This document shows positions 42,413 to 50,484 of a stretch of DNA of 64,000 nt, piece by piece. The translations under genes were made by a program, and so were the position numbers. The notes below the pieces were generated by a model, which had not been told where the DNA came from, did no database searches, and saw only the letters and a list, made by a program, of their open reading frames with translations. Origin of the DNA: Nonomuraea gerenzanensis (GTDB lineage: Bacteria; Actinomycetota; Actinomycetes; Streptosporangiales; Streptosporangiaceae); assembly GCF_020215645.1 (NCBI RefSeq), contig NZ_CP084058.1:3782001-3846000 (forward strand), in the 5' to 3' direction. Numbering within the stretch: the stretch's first letter is position 1; every line of letters begins with the position of its first letter.

Positions 42413-43489
42413 ATGAGGGTGGTCCTCGCCGGTGGGGGGACGGCCGGGCACATCGAGCCCGCGCTCGCCCTTGCGGACGCGCTGCGTCATCTTGACCGGA
42501 GCGTCGGCATCACCTGCGTGGGCACGGAGCGCGGCTTGGAGACGCGGCTCGTGCCTGCCAGGGGCTACGAGCTGGAGCTGGTGCCGGCCGTGCCGCTGCC
42601 CAGGGCGATCACTCCCAGCCTGCTCACCGTGCCCGGCAGGCTGGCCGGGGCGATCAACGCCACCGCGGCGATCCTCGACCGGGTCAAGGCCGACGTGCTG
42701 GTCGGCTTCGGCGGTTACGTGGCGACCCCCGCCTACCTGGCGGCCAAGCGGCGCGGCGTGCCGATCGTCGTGCACGAGGCCAACCCGCGCCCCGGCCTGG
42801 CCAACCGGCTGGGCGCGCGGCTGACCGACCACGTGTTCAGCGGTTTCCCCGACGCGGCGCTGCCCAAGGCCGAGTTCATCGGCACGCCGCTGCGGCGCGA
42901 GATCGTCACGCTCGACCGGCTGTCCACGGGCGACAAGGCGCGCTCGTGGTTCGGGCTGGAGAACGACCGGCCGACGCTGCTGGTGTTCGGCGGCTCGCAG
43001 GGCGCCAGGTCGATCAACGAGGCCGCGCTCGCCGCCGCGCCCGTGCTGCGCAGGGCCGGCGTGCAGGTGCTGCACGTGCTGGGCCCGAAGAACACCGTCG
43101 AGCACGAGCCGCCGCCCGGCGACCCGCAGTACGTCCTGCTGCCCTACGTCGACCGCATGGACCTCGCCTACGCCGCCGCCGACCTGGCCCTGTGCCGCAG
43201 CGGCGCGCTCACGTGCGCGGAGCTGACCGCGGTGGGGCTGCCCGCGGCGTACGTGCCGCTGCCGTACGGTAATGGTGAGCAGCGCATCAACGCCGAGCGC
43301 ATCGCCGGGGGCGGCGGCGGCCTCATGGTCGACGACGCCGAGCTGTCACCCGAATGGATCATCCACAACGTGCTGCCCATCCTCCACGACCCGGAGCGGG
43401 TCGCCGTCATGTCGGAGGCCGCCTCCAGACTGGGGAGGAAGGACGCCGATATCATGCTTGCCAGGAAAGTGTTGGAGATAGCCCGATGA
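42413..43489 (+). CDS. murG: Lipid II synthase MurG (GlcNAc transferase)
   Basis: MurG adds GlcNAc from UDP-GlcNAc to lipid I, giving lipid II on the inner face of the membrane. The 358-residue GT-B enzyme has the N-terminal GGGTAGHIEPALALADAL loop, VGFGGYVATPAYLAAK, HEANPRPGLANRLGAR and the UDP-sugar-binding segments FGGSQGARSINEA and LTCAELTAVGLPAAYVPLPYG. ATG 42413 is chosen because GGGAG lies 8 bases upstream; GTG 42404 is too close to it. The stop overlaps murC as ATGA. Confidence 0.96.
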   Translation: MRVVLAGGGTAGHIEPALALADALRHLDRSVGITCVGTERGLETRLVPARGYELELVPAVPLPRAITPSLLTVPGRLAGAINATAAILDRVKADVLVGFGGYVATPAYLAAKRRGVPIVVHEANPRPGLANRLGARLTDHVFSGFPDAALPKAEFIGTPLRREIVTLDRLSTGDKARSWFGLENDRPTLLVFGGSQGARSINEAALAAAPVLRRAGVQVLHVLGPKNTVEHEPPPGDPQYVLLPYVDRMDLAYAAADLALCRSGALTCAELTAVGLPAAYVPLPYGNGEQRINAERIAGGGGGLMVDDAELSPEWIIHNVLPILHDPERVAVMSEAASRLGRKDADIMLARKVLEIAR

Positions 43490-44883
43490 GTCTCGTGAAG
43501 CTGGTCGATCCCGTGTCCGTCGAAGAGCTGGGCCGGGTGCACTTCATCGGCATCGGCGGCGCCGGGATGTCGGGCATCGCCCGGATCCTGCTCAAGCGTG
43601 GCGTGCGCGTGACGGGCAGCGACGCGCGCAGCTCCGAGCTGATCACCGAGCTGCGCGAGCTGGGCGCCACCGTGCACATCGGCCATGCCGCCTCCCACAT
43701 CCGCGACATCGACACCGTGGTGGTCTCCACCGCCATCCGCGACTCCAACCCCGAGCTGGGCGAGGCGCTCAAGCAGGGGCTGCGGATCATCCCGCGGGCC
43801 GCCGCGCTGGCCTCCGTCATGGCCGGGCGCACCGCGGTCGCCATCGCCGGCACCCACGGCAAGACCACCACCACCTCGATGCTCACCGTGGCGCTGCAGA
43901 AGTGCGGCGCCGACCCGTCCTACTGCGTGGGCGGCCAGCTCGTCACCACCGGGCTCGGCGCCGACGACGGGCAGGGGCAGGTGTTCGTGGCCGAGGCCGA
44001 CGAGAGCGACGGCTCCTTCCTCATGCTCGCCCCCGACATCGCCGTGGTGACCAACGTCGAGGCCGACCACCTCGACAACTACGGCGACCCGCGGGCCGTG
44101 CACGACAGCTTCGCCCGCTTCGCCGATCGGGTCGGCTCGCTGCTCATCGTCTGCGCCGACGACCCCGGCGCGGCCGAGCTGGCGCACCGGGCCAGGGAGC
44201 GCGGGCTGCGCGTCAGGACGTACGGCGCGCAGGGCGAGGACTACCGCGTCTCCGGGGTCAGGCCCGACGGGTTCGGCACCGTGTTCACCATCGAGGGCAG
44301 GGGCGAGGTCCGGCTGGCCGTCCCCGGGGCTCACAACGCGCTCAACGCCACCGCGGTGATCGCCGTGGCCGACGAGCTGGGGCTGGCGTTCGAGGAGATC
44401 AGAGAGGGCCTGGGGGCCTTCACCGGGGCCAAGCGGCGCTTCGAGGCCAAGGGCGAGGCCGGGGGCATCGCCGTGTTCGACAGCTACGCCCACCACCCGA
44501 CCGAGCTGACCGCCGACCTGCGGGCCGCCAGGGACGTCGTGGCGTCCTACTCCGGCACCGGACGGGTCATCGCGATCTTCCAGCCGCATCTGTACTCGCG
44601 GACGCGGTTCTTCGCCGACGAGTTCGGCACCGCGCTGGGGCTGGCCGACGAGGCCATCGTGCTCGACGTCTACGGGGCCAGGGAGGATCCCGAGCCCGGG
44701 GTGTCGGGGGCGATGGTGGCGGGGCGGGTGCCGTTGCCGCCGGAGCGGGTGGCTTACGCGCCTGATCGGTCGGCTGTGCCGGGGATGGTGGCCGAGCGGG
44801 CCCGGCCCGGGGACATCGTGCTGACCATGGGGGCCGGGGACGTCACGGAGCTGGGGCCGCAGATCGTGGCTCGCCTGTCCTGA
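43486..44883 (+). CDS. murC: UDP-MurNAc:L-Ala ligase
   Basis: MurC adds the first amino acid, L-alanine, to UDP-MurNAc. The 465-residue ligase has the Rossmann motif VHFIGIGGAGMSGIARILL, the ATP loop IAGTHGKTTTTSML, EADESDGSFL, and the C domain with FDSYAHHPTELTADL and FQPHLYSRTRFFADEF. ATG 43486 overlaps murG by 4 bases. The end is followed by a 264-base gap with tandem repeats before ftsQ, so co-transcription may be interrupted there. Confidence 0.96.
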   Translation: MSLVKLVDPVSVEELGRVHFIGIGGAGMSGIARILLKRGVRVTGSDARSSELITELRELGATVHIGHAASHIRDIDTVVVSTAIRDSNPELGEALKQGLRIIPRAAALASVMAGRTAVAIAGTHGKTTTTSMLTVALQKCGADPSYCVGGQLVTTGLGADDGQGQVFVAEADESDGSFLMLAPDIAVVTNVEADHLDNYGDPRAVHDSFARFADRVGSLLIVCADDPGAAELAHRARERGLRVRTYGAQGEDYRVSGVRPDGFGTVFTIEGRGEVRLAVPGAHNALNATAVIAVADELGLAFEEIREGLGAFTGAKRRFEAKGEAGGIAVFDSYAHHPTELTADLRAARDVVASYSGTGRVIAIFQPHLYSRTRFFADEFGTALGLADEAIVLDVYGAREDPEPGVSGAMVAGRVPLPPERVAYAPDRSAVPGMVAERARPGDIVLTMGAGDVTELGPQIVARLS

Positions 44884-44927
44884 GCCGCCACCGCCCCGCG
44901 CTCGCCCGCCGGCAGTGCGGCGGGTCC

Positions 44928-45023
44928 GCGCCGCGTCAGTCGTGCGCCGCGTCAGTCGTGCGCCGTGCCAGTCGTGCGCCGTGTCAGTCGTGCGCCGTGC
45001 CGGTCGTGCGCCGTGCCGGCGCG
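44928..45023 (+). repeat. 16-bp minisatellite between murC and ftsQ
   Basis: Six copies of a 16-base unit run head to tail: units start at 44928, 44944, 44960, 44976, 44992 and, diverging, 45008. The consensus is GCGCCGTGTCAGTCGT. The copies vary at CGT/TGC/TGT and CAG/CGG. There is no gene across it and the period is not a multiple of three. Spacers are absent, so it is not a CRISPR array. Confidence 0.9.
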
Positions 45024-45147
45024 GGGGAGCGGCGGGCGTTCGCACAGGCGCGCGAGGGGCCGGTCGTTTGGGCGTGGCGCGCGGGTGTCGGGCCGTGCGT
45101 CGGCGTAGGTTCGGTGCCGACATGAGCCGCGTGTTGGCGGGAGGGTG

Positions 45148-45816
45148 ATGAAGGCGCGCACGGCGTTCCTGGTGCTGCTGACGGCAGGGGTGGTGGGGTC
45201 GGCCGCGTGGCTGGTGTTCTTCTCGCCCGTGCTGGGCGTCCGTTCGGTGGAGATCGTGGGAAATCTCACAGTGCCCAGCGAGCGGATCGAGCAGCAGGCG
45301 GGTGTGGCGGACCTGCATCCTCTCGCCACCGTGAACCTCGCCGACGTCGAGGCCCGCGTTCTGGGCATCAGACAGCTCGCCTCGGCCAAGGTCGACCGGA
45401 TCTGGCCCGGCACGCTCAAGATCGAGGTGGTCGAGCGCCGGCCGGTCGCCGCCGTGCCGGCGGGCGACAAGGTGGCGATCGTCGACGGCCAGGGTGTGGT
45501 GATCGAGGTCAAGCAGGCCGCCCCGCCCATGCTGCCGCTGCTCAAGGTGGACCGCCCGCAGCAGGGCGACCCCGCCATGATGGCCGCGCTCAAGGTGATC
45601 GAGGCCGTCCCTGACGACGTCGCGGCCAAGGTCAGGCAGGTGCGGGCGGGCACGGCGGAAGGGGTGACGCTGATCCTTTCGGACGGGCGTACCGTCCTGT
45701 GGGGCGGTCCCGACCGGCCGGAGGAGAAGGGCCGCATCCTCAGCTCGCTGCTCAAGCGCGAAAGGTCGGTCACCCTGTACGACGTCAGCTCGCCCGACGT
45801 GGTGACGCTGAAGTGA
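45148..45816 (+). CDS. ftsQ: Cell division protein FtsQ
   Basis: FtsQ is a single-pass septal protein linking early and late division proteins. The 222-residue product has a very short cytoplasmic tail, one membrane helix (residues about 5-25), a POTRA domain starting VRSVEIVGNLTVPSERIEQ and a beta domain ending PDVVTLK. Other actinobacterial FtsQ have longer cytoplasmic tails, so this one is compact. ATG 45148 or GTG 45145 fit; GGGAGGG is immediately upstream, rather close to both. It follows the minisatellite gap. Confidence 0.9.
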   Translation: MKARTAFLVLLTAGVVGSAAWLVFFSPVLGVRSVEIVGNLTVPSERIEQQAGVADLHPLATVNLADVEARVLGIRQLASAKVDRIWPGTLKIEVVERRPVAAVPAGDKVAIVDGQGVVIEVKQAAPPMLPLLKVDRPQQGDPAMMAALKVIEAVPDDVAAKVRQVRAGTAEGVTLILSDGRTVLWGGPDRPEEKGRILSSLLKRERSVTLYDVSSPDVVTLK

Positions 45817-46152
45817 TCGTGATCGTCAGGGTCTGGCAACTCAGCGGCAAGAGCATGGCCCAGCCTGTGCGAGGCGGGGGTCGCGCCGTGAGAGCCTGTA
45901 AGCCGGACTTTCGGCAAAGGAGGGCCGCCACCAGGCGCGACTGCGGAGCGAAACGGACAGCCCGCGACACGCCGGACGTGCTTGCGGCGCGGTTAGTTGA
46001 CCCGCCTGGAGCGTAACTCCTACTGTCCGTATCAATCCTCAGGTTGACATAAATCTAAATCTCAACCTGAGGTTGAGAGTTACCCGAACTAACAAAAAGC
46101 GGAGACAATCCGCACCGAAATGGCAAGTCAACGAGCGGAAAGGCCCCTCGTC
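45817..46152 (+). promoter_or_regulatory. ftsZ upstream region with promoter and inverted repeats
   Basis: This region holds no convincing gene. TTGACC (45997-46002) and TACTGT (46021-46026), 18 bases apart, form a good promoter. Further down, CCTCAGGTTGA (46037-46047) and TCAACCTGAGG (46062-46072) are a perfect 11-base inverted repeat. CTCAACC-TGA-GGTTGAG (46061-46077) is a second, overlapping palindrome, so the element AGGTTGA/TCAACCT occurs three times. TTGACA inside the first arm (46044) may be a second -35 box. The A/T-rich spacer stands out in this GC-rich DNA. Confidence 0.7.
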
Positions 46153-47604
46153 GTGGCAGCACCGCAGAACTACCTCGCGGTCATCAAGGTCGTCGGCATC
46201 GGCGGCGGCGGAGTCAACGCCGTCAACCGGATGATCGAGGAGGGACTCAAGGGCGTCGAGTTCATCGCGATAAACACCGACGCCCAGGCGCTGCTGATGA
46301 GTGACGCCGATGTGAAACTCGACGTGGGCCGCGAGCTCACGCGCGGACTGGGCGCGGGCGCCAACCCCGATGTCGGCCGTAAGGCGGCCGAGGACCACCG
46401 TGAGGAGATCGAGGAGGTCCTCAAGGGGGCCGACATGGTCTTCGTCACGGCGGGCGAGGGCGGCGGCACGGGCACGGGCGGCGCCCCCGTCGTGGCCAAC
46501 ATCGCCAGATCGCTCGGCGCGCTCACCATCGGTGTCGTGACCAGGCCGTTCAGCTTCGAAGGACGGCGCAGGGCGTCGCAGGCGGAAGCCGGCATCGAGA
46601 CGCTGCGCGACGAGGTCGACACCCTCATCGTGATCCCCAACGACCGGCTGCTGTCGATCTCGGATCGGCAGGTGAGCGTGCTCGACGCGTTCAAGGCCGC
46701 CGACCAGGTGCTGCTGTCGGGTGTGCAGGGCATCACCGACCTGATCACCACCCCTGGTCTGATCAACCTCGACTTCGCCGACGTCAAGTCGGTCATGTCG
46801 GGCGCCGGCTCGGCCCTCATGGGCATCGGCCACGCGCGCGGCGACGACCGGTCGGTGGCGGCGGCCGAGATGGCGGTCTCCAGCCCGCTGCTGGAGGCCA
46901 GCATCGACGGCGCGCACGGCGTGCTGCTGTCGATCGCGGGCGGCTCCGACCTCGGCCTGTTCGAGATCAACGAGGCGGCCCAGCTCGTCTCCATGGCCGC
47001 CGCGCCCGACGCGAACATCATCTTCGGCACGGTCATCGACGACGCCCTCGGCGACGAGGTGCGCGTCACGGTGATCGCGGCCGGCTTCGACGACGTGCCC
47101 GGCCCGGCGGAGAAGCAGGCGCCGCGCCCGGTGGGCCGCGCGCCCGCACCGCCCGCGGCGGCTCCTGTGTCGCCTCCGCGGCCGAGCGCCGCGGCGCCGA
47201 GCGTGAAGTCCGAGCCGCCCGCGCCGCGCCCTGAGGTACGTCCTGAGCCGCGTCCCGAGCCGCGCCCCGAGTTCAGGCCCGAGCCGCGTCCCGAGCCCCG
47301 TCCTGAGCCGCGTGCGGAGTTCAGGCCCGAGCCGCGTCCCGAGCCGGTGCGCCCGGTCGAGCCGGTGCGGGAGATCCCGAGGGAGCCCGTCCGCGAGCCG
47401 GTGCGCGACTCGCTGCGCGACGCCGGGGCCGGTGACGACCCCGCCGACGAGCCGTCCGGCCCCGTCTCGATCCCCCGGCCCGCGCCCGAGCCCGCAAACC
47501 CGCCCACGCCCATCACCTCCCGCATGTCGGAGCCCCCCAAACGTCCTCGGGTGATCTTCGAGGAGCAGGAAGAGGAACTCGACGTTCCCGACTTCCTCAA
47601 ATAG
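46153..47604 (+). CDS. ftsZ: Cell division GTPase FtsZ
   Basis: FtsZ polymerises into the Z ring. The GTPase core (residues about 1-315) begins [22 protein letters not shown] (start at 46156) and has the tubulin signature [12 protein letters not shown] near residue 102. The linker (about 318-460) is unusually regular, with (E/F)[11 protein letters not shown] repeats (bases 47222-47350). The end [21 protein letters not shown] (last 21 codons; key LDVPDFLK) is the conserved peptide that binds SepF and other partners. GTG 46153 is chosen because relatives start MAAPQNYL and GGAAAGG lies 10 bases upstream; ATG 46120 would add 11 residues. A strong hairpin follows at 47624. Confidence 0.96.
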   Translation: MAAPQNYLAVIKVVGIGGGGVNAVNRMIEEGLKGVEFIAINTDAQALLMSDADVKLDVGRELTRGLGAGANPDVGRKAAEDHREEIEEVLKGADMVFVTAGEGGGTGTGGAPVVANIARSLGALTIGVVTRPFSFEGRRRASQAEAGIETLRDEVDTLIVIPNDRLLSISDRQVSVLDAFKAADQVLLSGVQGITDLITTPGLINLDFADVKSVMSGAGSALMGIGHARGDDRSVAAAEMAVSSPLLEASIDGAHGVLLSIAGGSDLGLFEINEAAQLVSMAAAPDANIIFGTVIDDALGDEVRVTVIAAGFDDVPGPAEKQAPRPVGRAPAPPAAAPVSPPRPSAAAPSVKSEPPAPRPEVRPEPRPEPRPEFRPEPRPEPRPEPRAEFRPEPRPEPVRPVEPVREIPREPVREPVRDSLRDAGAGDDPADEPSGPVSIPRPAPEPANPPTPITSRMSEPPKRPRVIFEEQEEELDVPDFLK

Positions 47605-47623
47605 CCGTCAAGTAGCCGCGCCT

Positions 47624-47661
47624 GACGCCGCTCCCCACAGGGACACGGGAGCGGCGCCGTC
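47624..47661 (+). terminator. Hairpin after ftsZ
   Basis: GCCGCTCCC (47627-47635) pairs with GGGAGCGGC (47647-47655). Flanking GAC/GTC may extend the stem past a bulge. It lies 20 bases after the ftsZ stop and probably terminates or attenuates transcription before yggS. Confidence 0.6.
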
Positions 47662-47766
47662 GTGCTTACGGGGAGAGGGCGCGGTGGACGTACGTGCTTC
47701 AGGGGAGAGGCGCGGCGGGCGTACGGGGTGAGGGCGACGGATACCTGGAGTGAGGGGGAGAGGCAC

Positions 47767-48459
47767 GTGAGAAGGGACGAGATCGCGGCCGGTCTCGCCG
47801 AGGTCGACGCGCGCATCGCCACGGCGTGCCACGCCGTGGGGCGCGACCGGGGCGAGGTCACGCTGATCGCCGTCACCAAGACGCGTCCGGCCGAGGACGT
47901 GCGCATCCTGTCGGACTTGGGTGTGCGCGACGTCGCCGAGAACCGCGACCAGGAGGCCGCCCCCAAGGCGGGCGAGCTCGCTGGCCTTCCGCTGACCTGG
48001 CACTTCGTCGGCCAGTTGCAGACCAACAAGGTCCGCTCCGTGGTCGGGTACGCCGACGTGATCCACTCCGTCGACCGCGTCAGGCTGGTGGAGGCGATCA
48101 GCAGGGAGGCCGTGCGCCAGGGCCGCCGGGTCGGCTGCCTGGTGCAGGTCGCGCTCGACGACGACCCCGCCAGAGGCGGCTGCCGCCCCGCCGACCTGCT
48201 GGAGCTCGCCGACGAGGTGGCGCTGGCCGAGGGTGTCTGGCTCGGCGGCATCATGGCGGTGGCCCCGCTGGGCGAGGAGCCGGCCAAGGCGTTCGCCCGG
48301 CTGCGCGACCTGGCCGTACGGCTGGAGGAGCAGCACCCCCGCGCCACGATGATCTCGGCGGGCATGAGCGAGGACCTCACGGAGGCCATCGCCTACGGCG
48401 CGACACACGTGCGGGTCGGTACGGCGTTGCTCGGTCGTCGCAAGCCCTTCGTCAGGTAA
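47767..48459 (+). CDS. Pyridoxal-phosphate homeostasis protein YggS
   Basis: YggS/PLPBP is a single-domain alanine-racemase-fold protein that binds pyridoxal phosphate and balances B6 and amino-acid pools. The 230 residues carry the PLP lysine in LIAVTKTRPAEDV, then ENRDQEAAPKA, WHFVGQLQTNKVRSVVGYAD and the closing MISAGMSEDLTEAI...GTALLGRR pattern. Location between ftsZ and sepF is conserved widely. GTG 47767 follows GGGGGAG. The laccase-domain gene (pgeF/ylmD) often found between ftsZ and yggS is not present here. Confidence 0.93.
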   Translation: MRRDEIAAGLAEVDARIATACHAVGRDRGEVTLIAVTKTRPAEDVRILSDLGVRDVAENRDQEAAPKAGELAGLPLTWHFVGQLQTNKVRSVVGYADVIHSVDRVRLVEAISREAVRQGRRVGCLVQVALDDDPARGGCRPADLLELADEVALAEGVWLGGIMAVAPLGEEPAKAFARLRDLAVRLEEQHPRATMISAGMSEDLTEAIAYGATHVRVGTALLGRRKPFVR

Positions 48460-48597
48460 TGTCCCCTCAAGTGGGTCTTCAGGCCCATGACCAAGTAGAG
48501 GTCGATCAGCGGTGAGCTCCAAGGGGGTACGGCTACCGCCTCGGACACGGCGACGGGCCCGAGCGAGTGCGACCATGAGCAGGAGGACGACGTAGCG

Positions 48598-49098
48598 ATG
48601 GCCGGCGCGATGCGCAAGATGGCGGTCTACCTCGGTCTCGTGGAGGACGACCGCTACGAGAGGTACGAGACCTACACCGACGACTACACCTACGACGACG
48701 AGGTGCAGCGGCCCGGCGAGGAGCGTGCCGTGGCGGTCCAGGAGCGCGAGGACGAGCCCGAGGCCGGGGTCCCCGCACGACGGCCCACCACGACCATCCT
48801 CGAACGGCGCACGACCGATCTGGCCCGCATCACCACCCTGCACCCCCGCACGTACAACGAGGCGCGTACGATCGGCGAGCACTTCCGCGACGGCACCCCG
48901 GTCATCATGAACCTGACCGAGATGGTTGACAGCGACGCCAAGCGGCTCGTTGATTTCGCGGCAGGTCTGGTCTTTGGCCTACATGGCAGCATTGAACGTG
49001 TTACCAACAAGGTGTTCCTGTTGTCCCCTGCCAATGTCGAGGTGACTGCCGAGGACAAGGCTCGAATCGCGGAACGCGGGTTCTTCAACCAGAGTTAG
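48598..49098 (+). CDS. sepF: Cell division protein SepF
   Basis: SepF tethers the FtsZ C-terminal peptide to the membrane and is the main Z-ring anchor in actinobacteria, which lack FtsA. The 166-residue protein has a short N-terminal membrane-binding helix ([18 protein letters not shown]), an acidic linker with [15 protein letters not shown], and the conserved SepF domain: [38 protein letters not shown], and [21 protein letters not shown] 48598 comes soon after AGGAGGACG. Length is normal. Confidence 0.95.
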   Translation: MAGAMRKMAVYLGLVEDDRYERYETYTDDYTYDDEVQRPGEERAVAVQEREDEPEAGVPARRPTTTILERRTTDLARITTLHPRTYNEARTIGEHFRDGTPVIMNLTEMVDSDAKRLVDFAAGLVFGLHGSIERVTNKVFLLSPANVEVTAEDKARIAERGFFNQS

Positions 49099-49178
49099 AG
49101 TCTCTGTATGCCTATCGGACCCAACCCGGTCTCACCGAGGCCGGGCGGGCACATCAGAAGTGGAGGCGCGGCCGGGCC

Positions 49179-49466
49179 GTGGAGATCATCGGTGGGATCT
49201 TGGTCGTTGTCCTGTCTCTGTATTTGGTGCTGCTCATCGGCAGGATGATCTTTGAGACGGTGCAGGCGTTCGCCCGTCAGTGGCGGCCTTCCGGTGTCGT
49301 CCTGGTGCTGGCGGAGGCCACATACACCGCAACTGACCCTCCCCTCAAGTTCCTCCGCCGTTTCATTCCCCCGCTCCGGTTGGGTACGGTGGCCTTTGAC
49401 CTAAGCTTCACTGTCCTGTTCATCGTGGTTCTGATCTTGATCCAGATCGCCGGAACTCTGCGATGA
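49179..49466 (+). CDS. YggT-family membrane protein
   Basis: The 95-residue protein has two membrane helices (about 3-25 and 70-93) around the YggT signature, here EATYTATDPPLKFLRRFIPPLRLG. The family lies between sepF and divIVA in most actinobacteria and firmicutes. A role in membrane or division-site organisation is suspected, but no activity is known. GTG 49179 follows GGAGGCG. Length is typical. Confidence 0.9.
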   Translation: MEIIGGILVVVLSLYLVLLIGRMIFETVQAFARQWRPSGVVLVLAEATYTATDPPLKFLRRFIPPLRLGTVAFDLSFTVLFIVVLILIQIAGTLR

Positions 49467-49570
49467 TGGGACCGGTGGGGCGCCGGTCGTGATCCAACTC
49501 GTGTCCGCGCTGAGGTGATTCGGGTTACCGTCCTCCGGACAGACTCCAAGCGCGCCAAGGAGACCAAAAA

Positions 49571-50443
49571 ATGCCGCTGACGCCCGCTGATGTGCGGAAC
49601 AAGCAGTTCAGTACCACCCGGCTCCGGCCGGGCTACGACGAGGAAGAGGTCGACGCCTTCCTCGACGAGGTGGAGGCTGAGCTCGACCGCCTGATCCAAG
49701 AGAACGAGGAGCTCCGCGCCAAGCTGGCCGAGTGCCTGCGTGGGAAGGTGCCGGGCGGCATGAACATGCCCATGGCCTCCGCCCCGGTCCAGGAGCAGCC
49801 CAAGCCCGAGATGATGGCGCCGCAGCCGGAGCCCATGCGGGCCCCCGAGCCGCCGCCGGTGCAGCAGCAGCCCGTCCCCGTGGCCATGAACATGCCTCCC
49901 GCCGAGGACAACATGGACACCGCGGCCCGCGTGCTCGCGCTCGCCCAGCAGACCGCCGACCAGGCGATCGCCGACGCCCGCCGGGAGGCGGACGAGACGG
50001 TCACCCGCGCCCGCCGCGAGGCCGACGAGATCCTCACCAAGGCCCGCCGCCAGGCCGAGCAGGTCATCGGCGACGCCCGTGCCCGCGCCGAGACGCTCGA
50101 GCGCGACGCGCAGGAGCGCCACCGCCAGGCCATGGGCTCGCTGGTGCAGACCCGCGACGAGCTCGAGCGCAAGGTCGAGGAGCTGCGCAGCTTCGAGCGC
50201 GAGTACCGCAGCCGCCTCAAGCTCTACCTGGAGAACCAGCTCGCCGAGCTCAACGTCTCCGCAGAGGGCAGCGGTGGGTTCCCGGTGATGTCCGGTGGTC
50301 CGCAGGGTCAGGCTCCCGCCATGTCGCACGCCGTGCCTCAGGGTGGCCAGCAGCCTCTTCCCGGTGGTCCGAGCCCGTTCGGTGGCGAGGCTCCGCAGGG
50401 CGCCTTCCCCGGCGGTGACGGTCCGCACAACGACCGCCGGTAA
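49571..50443 (+). CDS. divIVA: DivIVA/Wag31 polar growth protein
   Basis: DivIVA marks negatively curved membrane at poles and septa and organises tip growth in actinobacteria. The 290-residue protein has the lipid-binding N domain (MPLTPADVRNKQFSTTRL, then FLDEVEAELDRLIQENEEL), a Pro/Gln/Met-rich linker (about 58-115), a long coiled coil (about 118-225, with ARREADETVTRARREADEI) and a Gly/Gln-rich tail. ATG 49571 follows AAGGAG. No terminator is evident before the next gene, which starts 41 bases later. Confidence 0.94.
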   Translation: MPLTPADVRNKQFSTTRLRPGYDEEEVDAFLDEVEAELDRLIQENEELRAKLAECLRGKVPGGMNMPMASAPVQEQPKPEMMAPQPEPMRAPEPPPVQQQPVPVAMNMPPAEDNMDTAARVLALAQQTADQAIADARREADETVTRARREADEILTKARRQAEQVIGDARARAETLERDAQERHRQAMGSLVQTRDELERKVEELRSFEREYRSRLKLYLENQLAELNVSAEGSGGFPVMSGGPQGQAPAMSHAVPQGGQQPLPGGPSPFGGEAPQGAFPGGDGPHNDRR

Positions 50444-50484
50444 AGTAGCGGGTCACTAGGACCTGTCACTCGAAAGAGCCCCCT

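Noticed and set aside
44928..45023. CRISPR-like repeat array
   Set aside because: Units are only 16 bases, directly adjacent, with no spacers and no cas genes. It is a minisatellite.
44915..45148. 77-codon frame across the minisatellite
   Set aside because: It only translates the tandem repeat. The repeat period of 16 is not a multiple of three and would be unusual for coding sequence.
45880..46010. Possible RNase P RNA fragment (GTAAGCCGGA and GAAACGGAC segments)
   Set aside because: Two short resemblances only, in the wrong spacing. The whole ftsQ-ftsZ gap is too short for a roughly 400-base RNase P RNA that also leaves room for the ftsZ promoter.
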